A stretch of 64,000 nt of DNA. Origin: Sporisorium sorghi (taxonomy: Eukaryota; Basidiomycota; Ustilaginomycetes; Ustilaginales; Ustilaginaceae). Position numbers and translations under genes: made by a program. Location: positions 1 through 64,000 of the forward strand of contig JALCCG010000040.1 of NCBI GenBank assembly GCA_023212695.1, written 5' to 3'. The notes beneath the pieces are model-generated. The model saw only the letters and a list, made by a program, of their open reading frames with translations, had not been told where the DNA came from and ran no database searches. Positions within the stretch are counted from its first letter, which is position 1; each line of letters opens with the position of its first letter. Of the stretch, positions 31,580-42,572 are shown piece by piece.

Positions 31580-33289
31580 ATGGGTCTCATGGGCATGAAG
31601 GAAGGGAGGTCGGAGACCGACATGGTCCCGACCTTCCTCGGTCTCCGAGGCATCAAGCTTAACTGGGCGATCGGCTTCGCCGCTTCAGCAGGTTTCCTCT
31701 TGTTCGGCTACGACCAGGGTGTGCTTGGTTCGCTCTACACGCTTCCGTCATGGAACAGGCAGTTCCCGTCCATCAACACGGACGGTGCCAGCGCCACTTC
31801 CAACGCTGCCACCCTCCAGGGTCTCGTCACTGGTGTCTACGAGCTTGGCTGCTTTGTCGGCGCCATCTCTATGCTCTGGTTCGGCAACATGCTCGGTCGT
31901 AGGGCCAACGTTTGGATCGGCTCCATCATCATGGCCATCGGTGCCATCGGCTGCACTGCCTCGTACAGCCTCGCCCAGCTGTTTGTGTTTCGCGTGGTGT
32001 TGGGGATCGGCAACGGCATGCACACCGCCACGATTCCAGTGTGGCAGAGTGAGTGCTCGCCCCCTCACAAGCGAGGCATGCTCATCATGGTCGAAGGTGC
32101 CATGATCACCGGTGGTATCTGCATGGCCTACTGGATCGACTTTGGCTGCTTCTTCCTCGAGCCCAGCTCGGCGTCGTGGCGATTGCCGTTGGCGCTCCAG
32201 CTCGTCCTCATCTTGCCCACCTTTGTCACCGCCTTCCTTCCCGAGTCGCCCCGTTGGCTCATGCTCAAGGGCCGTGAGGAGGAGGCTCGATGCGTTGTCG
32301 CCGCCCTCGACAATGTCCCCGTCGACGACCCCATGGTCAGCAAGAAGCTCCGCGAGATCGAGGCTTCTCTCATCGCCGCCAAGACCACCCGCATCTCTGA
32401 TCTCTTCACCAACGGCCCAGAGCGCAACTTCCACCGTACCGTGCTCGGCTTCATGTCGCAGATGTTCCAGCAGATCTCCGGTATCAACCTCATCACCTAC
32501 TACATCGGCAAGACGCTCCAGGAGAACCTCGGGTTTTCGGATGTCAAGTCGCGTATCCTCGCCGCCGCCAATGGTACCGAGTACTTCCTTGCATCCTGGG
32601 CTGCCGTGTTCTTCATCGAGAAGATGGGCCGTCGCCCTCTCATGCTCGGCGGTGCCGCCGGTCAGTGCATCTGCATGATCGTCCTCGCCATCCTCGACGT
32701 TCCCAGCATCAAGAACTCGGGCAGCGGCCCTCCCATCGCCTCGGTCGTGTTCTACTTCCTCTTCAACACTTCGTTCGCCTGGGGTTGGCTCGGCATGACC
32801 TGGCTCTACCCCGCCGAGATCACTCCCCTCGCCATCCGCGCCCAGGCCAATGGTATCTCCACCAGCGCCAATTGGATCTTCAACTTTCTTGTTGTCATGC
32901 TCACGCCAATTCTGTTCTATCGTATAAAATTTGGGACATACTTCTTGTTTGCGGCCCTCAATGCCGTCATCCTCGTCGTCACCTTCTTCATCTTCCCGGA
33001 GACGGCCGGCAGGTCTTTGGAGGAGATGTCGGCCATCTTCGCCGGGTCGAGTACGGCAAACCCATACGACGTGGTCCGTAAGGAAAAAACCACCCCGCGA
33101 AGGTACGACAAGCAGGGCCACCTCATCAACGACGACGTCGACATTGTCTCGGACGACGGCAACAACGACCTCGAGAAGAACATCACCGGCGGCAAGCGCG
33201 GCGACCAGACCAACCTGGCCACCGAGGATGCAACTGCGACACCTACGTCGGAAGGCGACAGCTCGGCGGAGCATGCGCCTCGCTCTTGA
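31580..33289 (+). CDS. MFS sugar transporter (hexose/sucrose porter type)
   Basis: Single exon, 569 aa, 12 predicted membrane segments. Sugar-porter signatures are FLLFGYDQGVLGSL in TM1, NMLGRRANVW in loop 2-3, PESPRWLMLKGREEEA after TM6, QQISGINLITYYIGKTLQ in TM7, MGRRPLML in loop 8-9, WLYPAEITPLAIRAQANG in TM10-11 and PETAGRSLEEM after TM12. The cytosolic tail is 90 residues, hydrophilic and acidic. It imports a sugar by proton symport. The substrate cannot be read from sequence; smut high-affinity sucrose (Srt1) and hexose porters have this architecture. The ATG follows ACCGCCATC, a good context. A 3.8-kb upstream region and strong codon bias (C-ending) suggest high, regulated expression. 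Confidence 0.9.
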   Translation: MGLMGMKEGRSETDMVPTFLGLRGIKLNWAIGFAASAGFLLFGYDQGVLGSLYTLPSWNRQFPSINTDGASATSNAATLQGLVTGVYELGCFVGAISMLWFGNMLGRRANVWIGSIIMAIGAIGCTASYSLAQLFVFRVVLGIGNGMHTATIPVWQSECSPPHKRGMLIMVEGAMITGGICMAYWIDFGCFFLEPSSASWRLPLALQLVLILPTFVTAFLPESPRWLMLKGREEEARCVVAALDNVPVDDPMVSKKLREIEASLIAAKTTRISDLFTNGPERNFHRTVLGFMSQMFQQISGINLITYYIGKTLQENLGFSDVKSRILAAANGTEYFLASWAAVFFIEKMGRRPLMLGGAAGQCICMIVLAILDVPSIKNSGSGPPIASVVFYFLFNTSFAWGWLGMTWLYPAEITPLAIRAQANGISTSANWIFNFLVVMLTPILFYRIKFGTYFLFAALNAVILVVTFFIFPETAGRSLEEMSAIFAGSSTANPYDVVRKEKTTPRRYDKQGHLINDDVDIVSDDGNNDLEKNITGGKRGDQTNLATEDATATPTSEGDSSAEHAPRS

Positions 33290-33499
33290 TGCGTGGCGAT
33301 AGAATTTGGCCGCTTTTGTTTTCACACCATTTTGCTTAGCTCTTACGACTTGTCTCTTATGACGTTTGACGACGTCCTATACCAAGCTTACGAATTGAAT
33401 GAATCCGAACAGAAGGCGATTGTGGCCGGTGCGGCATTGTTGCATTGTGTGAAATGAGATGCGGGGTGCGGGGTAGTGGGGGAAAGAGCATTTTGTATT
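33290..33499. other. 3' flank of the sugar transporter gene
   Basis: No feature; short spacer before the retrotransposon relic. Confidence 0.5.
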
Positions 33500-34700
33500 G
33501 CCGGGCGGAGCCTCTTGATGAGCCTGCCAGGCCTCGACCTTGGCTCGCCCTCCTGCACCACTGCCGGAGGAATCGAGATCAAGAAACTCCAGGATGGCCG
33601 GTAGCGGCGATCCCAAATCGCCTGACATTCCTCGTCCCATCCTGGAGTTTCTTGATCTCGATTCCTCCGATTGCCCTTTCTAGCACCAGGTCGGCATGTG
33701 GTGAGAGCGCGACTAAGGCAATCCGGAATTTTCTTCCACTCGGAACCTGACGCACTGGTCTGGTTCGACCTGAGCTCGTACCTCAGGGCGCCTTGAAGAA
33801 GTGCCGTGTCAACACCAGCAAGGGTCAAGCTGCCAGATTCAGGCTTGGCGGCGGCAATTGACCTTTGACCGAGCTCGAAGAACACTGGATAGTGATCGAG
33901 TCTAGGACGTAGCCCCAGGTGGTAATTTTGCATCTCGGCTGTCGAAAAGGCGAGGTCCAGAGTCGAGCAGACGTCGTCGACATTCAAGTAGGTGACAGTG
34001 TCTGGTGGGGTGACCAACGCCAGGTCTCGAGCGAGCATCCATTCCATCAGAAGCTGAACGTGCTCGGCCTCGCTGCCCTCGGTAGGCGGCATGGAAGGCG
34101 CCCACGGCCCTTGTGGGCGATTGAAGTTGCCAGCAATCACGATGGCTGTGCCCTCCGGGCAGCCGTCGATCCAGCTTGCCACGAGGCTGAGAGCCTCTGC
34201 CTGCTCGCGCTGCACTTCGGCTGTCGAATGTTCGTTGTCAAACCCATCCAGGTAGATCGAGACGAAGAGCACAGCGGTGGCAGCGACGTTGCCCGTCCGG
34301 CTGCCCTGGAGCAGGCAGCCCACAACGAACCTCGAAGCTGGCCCCAGGTTGATAATTCAAAGACCAGCATCGTTGAGAACAGCCACAGCGGCGCAAAAGC
34401 GTTCCATCTTGTCGTGAGGGTAGCCGGCGGAGCGGTACACTGTCCAACCGTTGCGCTCGAGCCAGACCAGTGCTGCGGCCGAGCACCCTTGCAGCAGGCA
34501 AATGGGCGGCTTTCCGACGCTTGGGGATACGAGCCACCGTGCGACGTCTTTGTCGTAGCGTGTGCTGTATTGGGCGCAGAACATGGTGAGTACGAGATGG
34601 TGTCGAGGCGGAGGAGGCGTATGCGGCCTGGTGGTGGTGAGGAAGAGACGAGGCTGTCCTGCGTGTTCTGCTCGATGTGTTGGCGCCTGACCAGTCCAAG
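33500..34700 (-). pseudogene. Decayed non-LTR retrotransposon fragment (endonuclease domain)
   Basis: On the minus strand an endonuclease/exonuclease/phosphatase (APE-type) domain can be read. From the N-terminus it has RHHLVLTMFCAQYSTRYD, ICLLQGCSAAALVW, an in-frame TGA at 34357-34359, then LFVSIYLDGFD, AIVIAGNFNRPQGPW (GDFN-like catalytic motif), STLDLAFSTA and LDHYPVFFE (SDH-like motif). The frame is the same on both sides of the stop. After WDEECQAIWDRRY the frame enters an inverted duplication and is lost; RAKVEAWQAHQEA continues in another frame. No reverse transcriptase follows. This is a dead LINE remnant, probably Tad/I-like. Confidence 0.75.
33565..33669. repeat. Perfect 33-bp inverted repeat with 39-bp loop
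   Basis: Arms at 33565-33597 and 33637-33669 are exact reverse complements. The left arm is LINE coding sequence on the minus strand (RNRDQETPGW when read from the right arm side); the other arm translates as its antisense. It interrupts the LINE relic. Confidence 0.93.
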
Positions 34701-35586
34701 CGTTGGTGAAGGCTGGCGTTCACAGCCCACAGTGGAACCAGGAGCAGTGCAAGGACGGTGCGACTGCCCGCCACATGAAGGTGGGTGCAGGGGTGCGTGG
34801 GGCGCACTAGTCAGTGCTAAGTTACCTGTGGCCTTTTCCTGCCTCAAGGGGGTGCAGCTCAAACGAAAGCACGAAGACACCGGGCAAGACATGGGGAGTG
34901 TGAAAGAAGTGGCATTCCGGCAGCTGTAGAAACATGAGCGTGGAACGGAGTGCGGCGTAAGCGTATGGCCTTGCCAACGGCCGGACGTTGTGATCATGGT
35001 CGCAGCCTCGAGGGACGATAACACGTACTCAAATTGCTGAACTCTGCCGCCCACAGCCACTGCTCGTCGATGGCCTTGGCGGGAATGGGTGCCGGAGGAT
35101 TCGTGGGAATGTTGGAAGAGGAGGCAGAGTCGTCGCCGAGGCAGCGGCCGCAGCACGACCTGCATGACGGGTATGGGCCAGATCAACAACGACACGGTGC
35201 AGCACACCAGTCTTCGGAAGCACTACCCTGCTGCTGGTGCTCACAGCTGAGGGCGATCAACCCGCTCCGTACGCTTCTGCAGGATTTGCCGCTGGAACCT
35301 GTCACAGAGATAGATTGTAAGAGGATCGACGGAGGCAGCCACAAACGCCTTCAGCCCTGACCGGCGAGGGGGAGGGAGCGACGACGCGGTCGGCACATCG
35401 TCCTCGTCGACGAGCAGACAGTCCGATGATCCATCATCGCAACGACTGAAAGCACACTCATACCTCGCTACCACGTCCCGCACATCACACCTCGCACACA
35501 CACACTGCCACATCAAAAAAGCGAGAAATCACATGTTCGTTCCAAATCAACGAACACCTCTGCACATTCTCAACGACGCAGTCTCT
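34701..35586. other. Spacer between the LINE relic and the Q-rich gene
   Basis: No recognisable gene. Open frames on both strands are long but lack family resemblance; parts may be further degraded retrotransposon sequence. Confidence 0.45.
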
Positions 35587-35802
35587 CTACCACCCCGCAG
35601 CGCTCGACGAAAATGCACTGTAACCCGCACCGTACCCTGCTGCTGCTGCATTAGAGTTGCTTCCATACTGACCGGCAGATTCGCGTTGATCGATCGGACC
35701 GGCGCTGTTGCTGCTGGAGGTGGCATCGAGCGCGTACTCTGCCGCCTGCAGGTGCTGCTGCTGCTGAAGCTGCTGCTGCTGGTGGTGCTGATGGGCAGCG
35801 TG

Positions 35803-35836
<34 letters not shown>

Positions 35837-38725
35837 GACGCAGACGACGACGTGTGCTGCTGTCCAAGTCGAGCTTGCTGCGCTTGCGATGTACGCTGCT
35901 GCGCGTACTTGGGGCTAAACACGCTCGCTACAGGTCGCAGCACACTTCCTGCGACATTGATGCTGCTGTTCGAGCCTGCACCACCCGTCGTCGTCGAAGT
36001 GGGCCACTTGCCAGAGCCTTGCTGGCTTTGCGACTGCGACTGCTGCTGTTGCTGCTGCGTCGGGTAGCCTCGAGCGCCGTAGAACTGATTTCTACCCGCT
36101 CCAAATGAAGCGCTCACGCTGTCGTCGAGCACACCGAGCGCATCCAATCCGTTGCCGCTCTGCGAGCTCCTCGAACCAACGTTGCTGCTAGTCGTACCAC
36201 TGCTAGGGAACAGCGAGTAGCCCGACAACCCACTCGAGAGATTGCTCGTGTGACGGCTCACGCCGCTGTACGGCGACCCAGGCGCGGAGCGTGCCGTCGA
36301 AGCATGCGAGCCAAACTGAGCGTAGGATTGACGGTTGGGCGTCATGGAGCCTCCAGAGTAGTTGGAAGCGCCATAGAGCGAGTCGGTCGTCATGCTCGAC
36401 ATGTTGCTGCCCTTGTTGCCTGACGCACCGCTGCTGTACCCGCCAAAGGCATTGAAAGCGCTCTGGCCCAATCCGTTGCCTCCATCCTGCTGTCGCTCTT
36501 GAGGCGAGTACGACGATGTCGAGTGATGGCCATATGCTCCACCATTCAGAGGCGAGTAGGCATTCGAAGCCCGCTGCGAGACCGTCTGGAAATGCTGACC
36601 ATTCTCGCGGGCGCGTGCGGCAGCTGCGGCAGACGCGTCCATGCCCAAAGCAGGACTGCGAGAAGTGGGATCAAAGCCGTTCGATCGATTGGTCACGGGA
36701 GAAAGATCGCGCGAGTTGGAGCTCATGTTGTGCTGGTTGCGGCCATATTGCTGGAAGCGGCTGAAGGTGGAAGGAGCCCAAGTGTCGCGCTCCTCCTGCG
36801 CGCCTCTCGCATGGCCATCGTCTGCACGGAACTCGTGCACGCTCATGGGCAAAGTCGAAGGCAAAAAGTCGTCGCCAATGTCTTTGAGTGAGTTCTGCAT
36901 CTCGCCGGCGTGCGAGTTGTCAGCCAGCGTCCAAACGTTCTTGATGTGGTCGCGATCTGCCAAGTTCGAAGAGCGAGTCTCGAGAACGGGGAAAGTGAGC
37001 GAGCTCTGTCCCCATGTTCCTTGTGTCGACAGGCTGGGCGAGGGCAGCATCGACCCTCCGCTGGCGGGTGTCTGCGCTTGCGAGGCCCGTGTCGAGCCCG
37101 GGATGGCAAACGGCGACAGGCTGCCGCGCGCTCCTGCTGCAGCATCCGCCTTGATCTCGCTGTTGACCATGAAGGAAACAGGAGAAGGCGTGTTGACCTG
37201 ACGATCCTCGTAGAACGCAACAGCAGCGTTCGATCCTCGACGTCCCTTGGCTCGGTAGCCGCCTGCAGGGTGATGCGAACCAAAGGCATCTGCCGAGTAT
37301 CCGTTCTGTGGATAGTCGAGCGGACCCAAGGAGCCAGGTGCTTGAGCTGCCTGGAAGGCCGACCTGCTGCGGTCATCAAAGACAGACTGAGGCGCGCCGG
37401 CCGAGAGCACTTCGCCGATGATGGCGTCGGTCGTCGCATCGACGTGATGGTTTTGGCGTCCAACCGCTGACGTAGCAGTCTGCATGCCATCGGACATTGC
37501 CCCAGCCGCGTGAGGCTGGACAACGGCAGCATGATGTCCAGGCAAACGCACTTGGATCTGACCTGCTGGTGACAAGCTTGACGGCTCTGAACTGGCCTCA
37601 AATCCGTTGCCGAGCCCAGGGATTCGCTGGCCCTCTGACCAGTGCGGAGTGAGATCGAAGCGAGCCTGCTTCCTCGAGCCGGCAGTTGCGCTCTGCGACA
37701 TGACGTGCGGAACGATCGAGGGGAGACCTCGCGGCAGAACTCGTGTCGGGAGCTTGACCGGCGCAATCACAGTACCGCGATGGTAACGCTTGGGGAAAAG
37801 CTGGTCGTCGCGGGACAGCGTCTTGAAGGAGAGATGCGCCAGGGGCGGATCCCAGGTAAGAGGATAGACGGTTCGCCCGGGCGCTTTCATAGCTGCAATG
37901 CGGGCGAAAAGCTGCTTTTGCTGGTAGCGATTGAGCTTGGGTCGTGTGTGCGAGCCCTTCAAGTGGACCACGAAGCGGTTCCAAGCAGGAGGTGCATCCT
38001 GAGCGGCTTCCTGCCTTGTCTCAACGGGCTCCTTTGGTACGACGGGGTAGAGTCGCACGGGAGCTGGCGCAGAGACAGGCACTGCAGCCTTGGATGCTGG
38101 AGAGACCGCGGCAAGGGACACCTTTTCTTGCGTCGATGCTTCTCTAGGTTTCAGTGCAGACGAAGTCTTGGAACCAGGTCGATCTGCGGCCGCCGAGTCA
38201 TTCCTCTGCGACCTCGCATCTGCGCTTTGAGCGGGAACCGCACGTTGAGCGCGAGGCTCAGTGGGTGCAGCGGCAGGTGCAGGAGGCGATCTGGCGGGCC
38301 TCGAGAGGATGGTTTTGGGAATATCGGCCACTTCGGCCTTGGTGGCGAGCTCTGCGGGTCGTGCCTCGCCATCCGAGCGTGGCAGACGATGCTGAAGGGC
38401 CTGGTCCGGAAGAGGTGCGCGTCTTTGCCACTGCTCGTCCTTGGACTGCGGGATCCTCTGCTCTCGCCGCTCTGGTCGAGACGCAAGGCGCTCATCCGCG
38501 CCTCGAGGTCCACGTTGTGACGAAACAACTCTGCCGTTGCGCATCTGCTCGATGGATGCTGTAGTTGGCGCGGCACTGACATGGTCCGTCGAGACCGCCG
38601 GCACTTGCTGTTGACGTGACCTCGCCGGCCCGCTCTCGACCGTGGTGCCCTCTGTACGCGCAGTCCTCCATGATGAGGCGCTGTCGGCCGGACCAGGTTT
38701 TCTGAGCGATGGGGCTGGAGCCTGA

Positions 38726-38763
<38 letters not shown>

Positions 38764-39481
38764 AGCAGCGGCATTCGCTGCCTCGTCGACTCGCCTCTGA
38801 GCTGCTCTCTGTGCCTCGGCTTCTTTTTGCTGCTCAGCGGCCCTGATCCTTTCCTCGATGGCTAGCGCCTTCTGGCGTGCGCGTTCCCTCTCGGCCAATC
38901 GCGCCTGCTCTTCCTCTTCCCGTCGCTTTCGGGCGCGTTCGATGGAAGCGTGCACGTCCTCTTCCGTTGCCGCTGCCGGGGCCTCAGCTGAAGGCCGCTT
39001 GAAAAGCGCAGGAGGTTGAGGTCTGGGTGCATCGGCTGTGGTCTGTGCTCGGGCTTGAGCCATGGCTTTGGGGCCCCATGGCGCTCGAATGGAGCCTTCT
39101 TCGCGCACTTGTGGCGGTGGTTGAGATTGCGAGGCAGCGAAATCGGCGCCCGAAGCGTTTCGAGTTTGCACGTTGGCGGTCTGGGCTGCAATTGGCGCAG
39201 GGGCAGGCTGGGGTCGTCGCACCTCCTCGTATGCATGAGACGTCTTGCGACCAACAGTATCGGAAGATGGAGCAGGAGCGGCTGGACGCAGATTCTGCGC
39301 AAGGTGGGGCGGCAGAGGCCTGTTGGATTGTGCGAGTGCACCAGAACCTGCAACAAGAAGATGAGGAGGCAGAGGGCGGCCATTGGTGGCGGGAAGAGCA
39401 GCTGCGGGAGGCTGAACTTCTCGGAATGGCGCGGTGGCTTTCTCACGGATCGGCTGCGGAGCGGTCCGTGGAGCATCTGGA

Positions 39482-39535
<54 letters not shown>

Positions 39536-41442
39536 GGCTGTTGTTGGACTGGAGGTAGCGGTACGGCAGGCTTTGGCGCCTCGGGAGCTTTTGGAACGGC
39601 TGCAGTCGCGGGTGCTGGACTCGGATCAGCAGGGGCAGATGGTTTCAATGGAGCACTTGGTGGTGGTACAGATCCAGGGTTGAGAGAAGCTTGTCGTTGA
39701 GCAAGCGGACCCCAAGCTCTTACAGCCTGGGTGGAAGCACCCTGAACAGCTGGAGGAGGGCCTGCTTGATCTTGTCGGCCACCGTATGGCGCTGCGCCAG
39801 CTCCCGGCCGGCGTTCACGGCCATAAGAGTATCCCGCCGGTTCTCTGCTTTCCGTCGGGGATCGCAGCGAGACCGAAGCGCCTATCGTGGGGATGATGAG
39901 CTTTTCGGCTCTTTGCTCGGAACGGGAGGGTCGAGATGAGGTCTGCGGCTGCGGCTGCGTCGTCTCGTTGGCGGCTGAAGTGGCCATCTCGCGATTCCTC
40001 AATGGACCCCATGCTGCAGCCTGCTGGCCAGCAGCTGGTCTGGCACGGTCATTGGGATTGATGGCAGCGGGTCTAGCCAGCGCTCTGCGGTCGTGACTGA
40101 CATCCTTGAAGCGGTCCTCCTTGGAGACGGGTGGGCCATCATCGGCAGCGCCTCGCGAGCCATCGTTGGAGGAGGGAATCTTGTACTGGGATCCGTCGCC
40201 AAATTCGACCACCTCGCCGAGGAAACCGCCATCTTCGTCCTCCATCTCGTCCCAATGCTTTCCTGAACCGAGAGAGGTGCCTCTGAAGCGATCGAGCGCC
40301 TGAAGAGCCGCCTGCTGCTTGGCGGCCTCGCGCGCAGCGGCTGCTGCTGCCCTTTCTTCCTGCTCCTGCTTTGCTTTTGCGGCTTCGGCTGCGGTGGGGA
40401 AGTCGGAGAGTTTGCTGCCTCGAGTGGTAGGAGGGTTGGGGGACAAGCTGGACTTGACGCCCGCCCAAGGGGCGCGACTGACGTTGGCTGGACTGGGAGC
40501 ACGGAGAGAGGAGCCGAGCGCTGCATTGCGCAGGCCTGGACTGGCTCTGCCATGGCCAGAGCCACTATCGAGACCGGCAGAGCCAGGTCGGGGCGATTCT
40601 CTGCCCATGCTGACGAGTCGCGGCGAGGGAGCAGCAGGAGGTTGCGTAGTTGCGGCAGTGGCGGGCGCGTTGGAAGTCTGCACTGCTGGCAGATTGGCTG
40701 GTTTGGGACTCTGAACTGCTTTTGGCAGAGGTGCTGATGCTTCGGATGGCAGTGGATCGGCAGAACCAGCAGCGACTGAAGGTGTCGCGTCCGTAGTGGT
40801 GGCAGAGGTGGGCGCCGACTCGGAAGCGGCCGGAGTTTGGGAGGAAGGGGTCGACTTTGCAGCGGGTGCGGTCGGGGCCGGCTTGGTGGTGGCCCATCCT
40901 GCAGGCTGCGGCTTGGGAACGCTAGAAAGCTTCGCAGATGTCAAGCGCGATGTGGCGGATGGCGATGAAAGGCGATGCGACGGCAGCGGTGAGACCGAGG
41001 TGCCTAGCTTGAGAGTGGCGGGCGAAGCGACCGGGGTGGTGGGCCCAGCTTTCTCGAGGAAGCGCTTGTTGACATTGAGAGATGTAAATTTTTTGACGGG
41101 AGCGCCGGCCACCTGAGGGGAGGAGGATGCTGTTGCCAAGTTGCTCGCTGCAGTGTTGAGAGCATTGCTGTCTGATGGGTGCTCGGTGCGGTCCTGAAGC
41201 GCAGTCAAGGCCTCGACGTCGCGCTCCGATCCCGAGATGGGAATGGAAGACTTGGACGCTTCATCTGGAGATGAATGCTCGAGTATCGAATTGTGGTCCG
41301 TGGATGCAGCTGGCTGAGTTGGTGCAGATGCCATATGGTTTACATCGGAAGCGCTGATGTGCTCTGCCAGATTGTTGGCCACGTTCTGTTGGGTAGGAGG
41401 AGGATTGGCGGCCGCCACCTCTCCTAGCCGTTCGTCGCTCAT
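35587..41442 (-). CDS. Very large Q/A/P-rich protein of unknown function (1951 aa)
   Basis: One uninterrupted ORF. Most of the protein is disordered: Pro/Ala/Ser-rich N-terminus, a polyQ run of about 19 near residue 640, a charged coiled-coil near 835-905 (ERARKRREEEEQARLAERER) ending in a 14-residue Ala run, and a Q/S/G-rich C-terminus with several short polyQ and a QQQHHAAHQHHQ segment. Ordered-looking islands are KKFTSLNVNKRFLEKAGP (about 115-132), GSGKHWDEMEDEDGGFLGEV then VEFGDGSQYKI (about 393-424), and FVVHLKGSHTRPKLNRYQQK then KAPGRTVYPLTWDPPLAHLS (about 1155-1200). I do not recognise a family. The composition suggests an RNA- or chromatin-associated scaffold, for example a P-body or transcription cofactor, but this is conjecture. 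No membrane segment or signal peptide. Confidence 0.8.
35805..35836. repeat. CTG/CAG microsatellite in coding sequence
   Basis: About 10 tandem CTG units coding for polyQ near the C-terminus of the Q-rich protein. Confidence 0.85.
39483..39534. repeat. TGC/GCA trinucleotide repeat (polyQ)
   Basis: About 17 uninterrupted TGC units on the plus strand, encoding the main polyQ tract of the 1951-aa protein. Confidence 0.9.
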
Positions 41443-42424
41443 ATGTGGGTGTAGTGGGAGAGAGAGAGGTCGCTGTGGCTGACCATGTAGACTGTGCTCG
41501 TGGATGCGTGCTCGAAGATGTGATCAGCGAACGAGACGATCAAGCCGGATGAGATGCGAGATTGTTCCAAAGTATGAAGCTTGAGCCGGTACGAGATGGA
41601 GAAGCCTGTGGGTCGTGCTTTGAGAGTATCGAGGAGGATACGCAGAAGCGATGCGAGGCAAGATGCCAGAAACCGAGATCGAGTCCACTGAAATGCAAAG
41701 CTGGGCTCCAAGAACTGATGTATCCTGCAAAGATACGTTGTGCGAGGCGTTGGCGCAGACCTTATCGAAGCGAGAGGTGGAGCCGAGGATGTGGCAGACG
41801 AGTCGAAGATGGAGGAAGCCAAGGTCGCTGAGAGCAGCTTGAACGAGCGACGAGAGTAAGGCAGACAAAGAGCAAGGGCCTTTTTGCTCGCGTTGTTGCT
41901 GAAATGTGTGTCTGTGAGCGACCGACCGCAAAAGACGGGAGAAAGCGTTCTGTTGTGTGTGCGCTTTTTGCGCAACTGGCCCGCCTTGACCAGTCAGTCG
42001 CAACTGAGAGTGTGAGTGCTTCAACCAAAAAAAAGAGCGCGGCGAGCCAAGGTCGACCGACAAAATCTCTCGTTGCGCGTACTGTATGCTGTCTCGCTGC
42101 TGTCTCGCTCATTTGCTCTTTCAATCGGGCTGAGCTTGCTTTTGGTCGACCAAGACAGAAACAGCAGCAGAAGCAGCAGCAGAAGCACTGCCGAAATTTC
42201 CATTTTGTCTCTCTAAACGCGGTCGGCAGGAGAGAGAGAGAGAGAGAGGGGCTGACAAAGGTCGTCTCTCGACTCAGAGTCACACACTCGAGATTTACGC
42301 GCTCACTTCGCCTTCTTTGCTCTCTGCTGCCGCTGCAGGCGGAACCGAACAACAGGCGCTCGCCCACTCTTTCACTTGGAAACAAATCGGATCAGGGCAA
42401 GGCAAGGCAAAATCGGGCCAAAGC

Positions 42425-42465
<41 letters not shown>

Positions 42466-42572
42466 TCTTCGAGAAGCTTGGGCCAACACCGCCTTCCGTT
42501 TGTACACTCGCATTCCTTACACCACCTGCAACGTCGAGCAGCAGCACACACTCGGAGTCAAAGCAATTCGCT
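41443..42572. other. Divergent promoter between the Q-rich and PCI-domain genes
   Basis: 1.1 kb with a GA microsatellite (about 42229-42249), CAG-rich sequence (42160-42190) and the longest homopolymer of the window, 37 A at 42426-42462, only 111 bp upstream of the PCI gene ATG. No gene. Confidence 0.65.
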
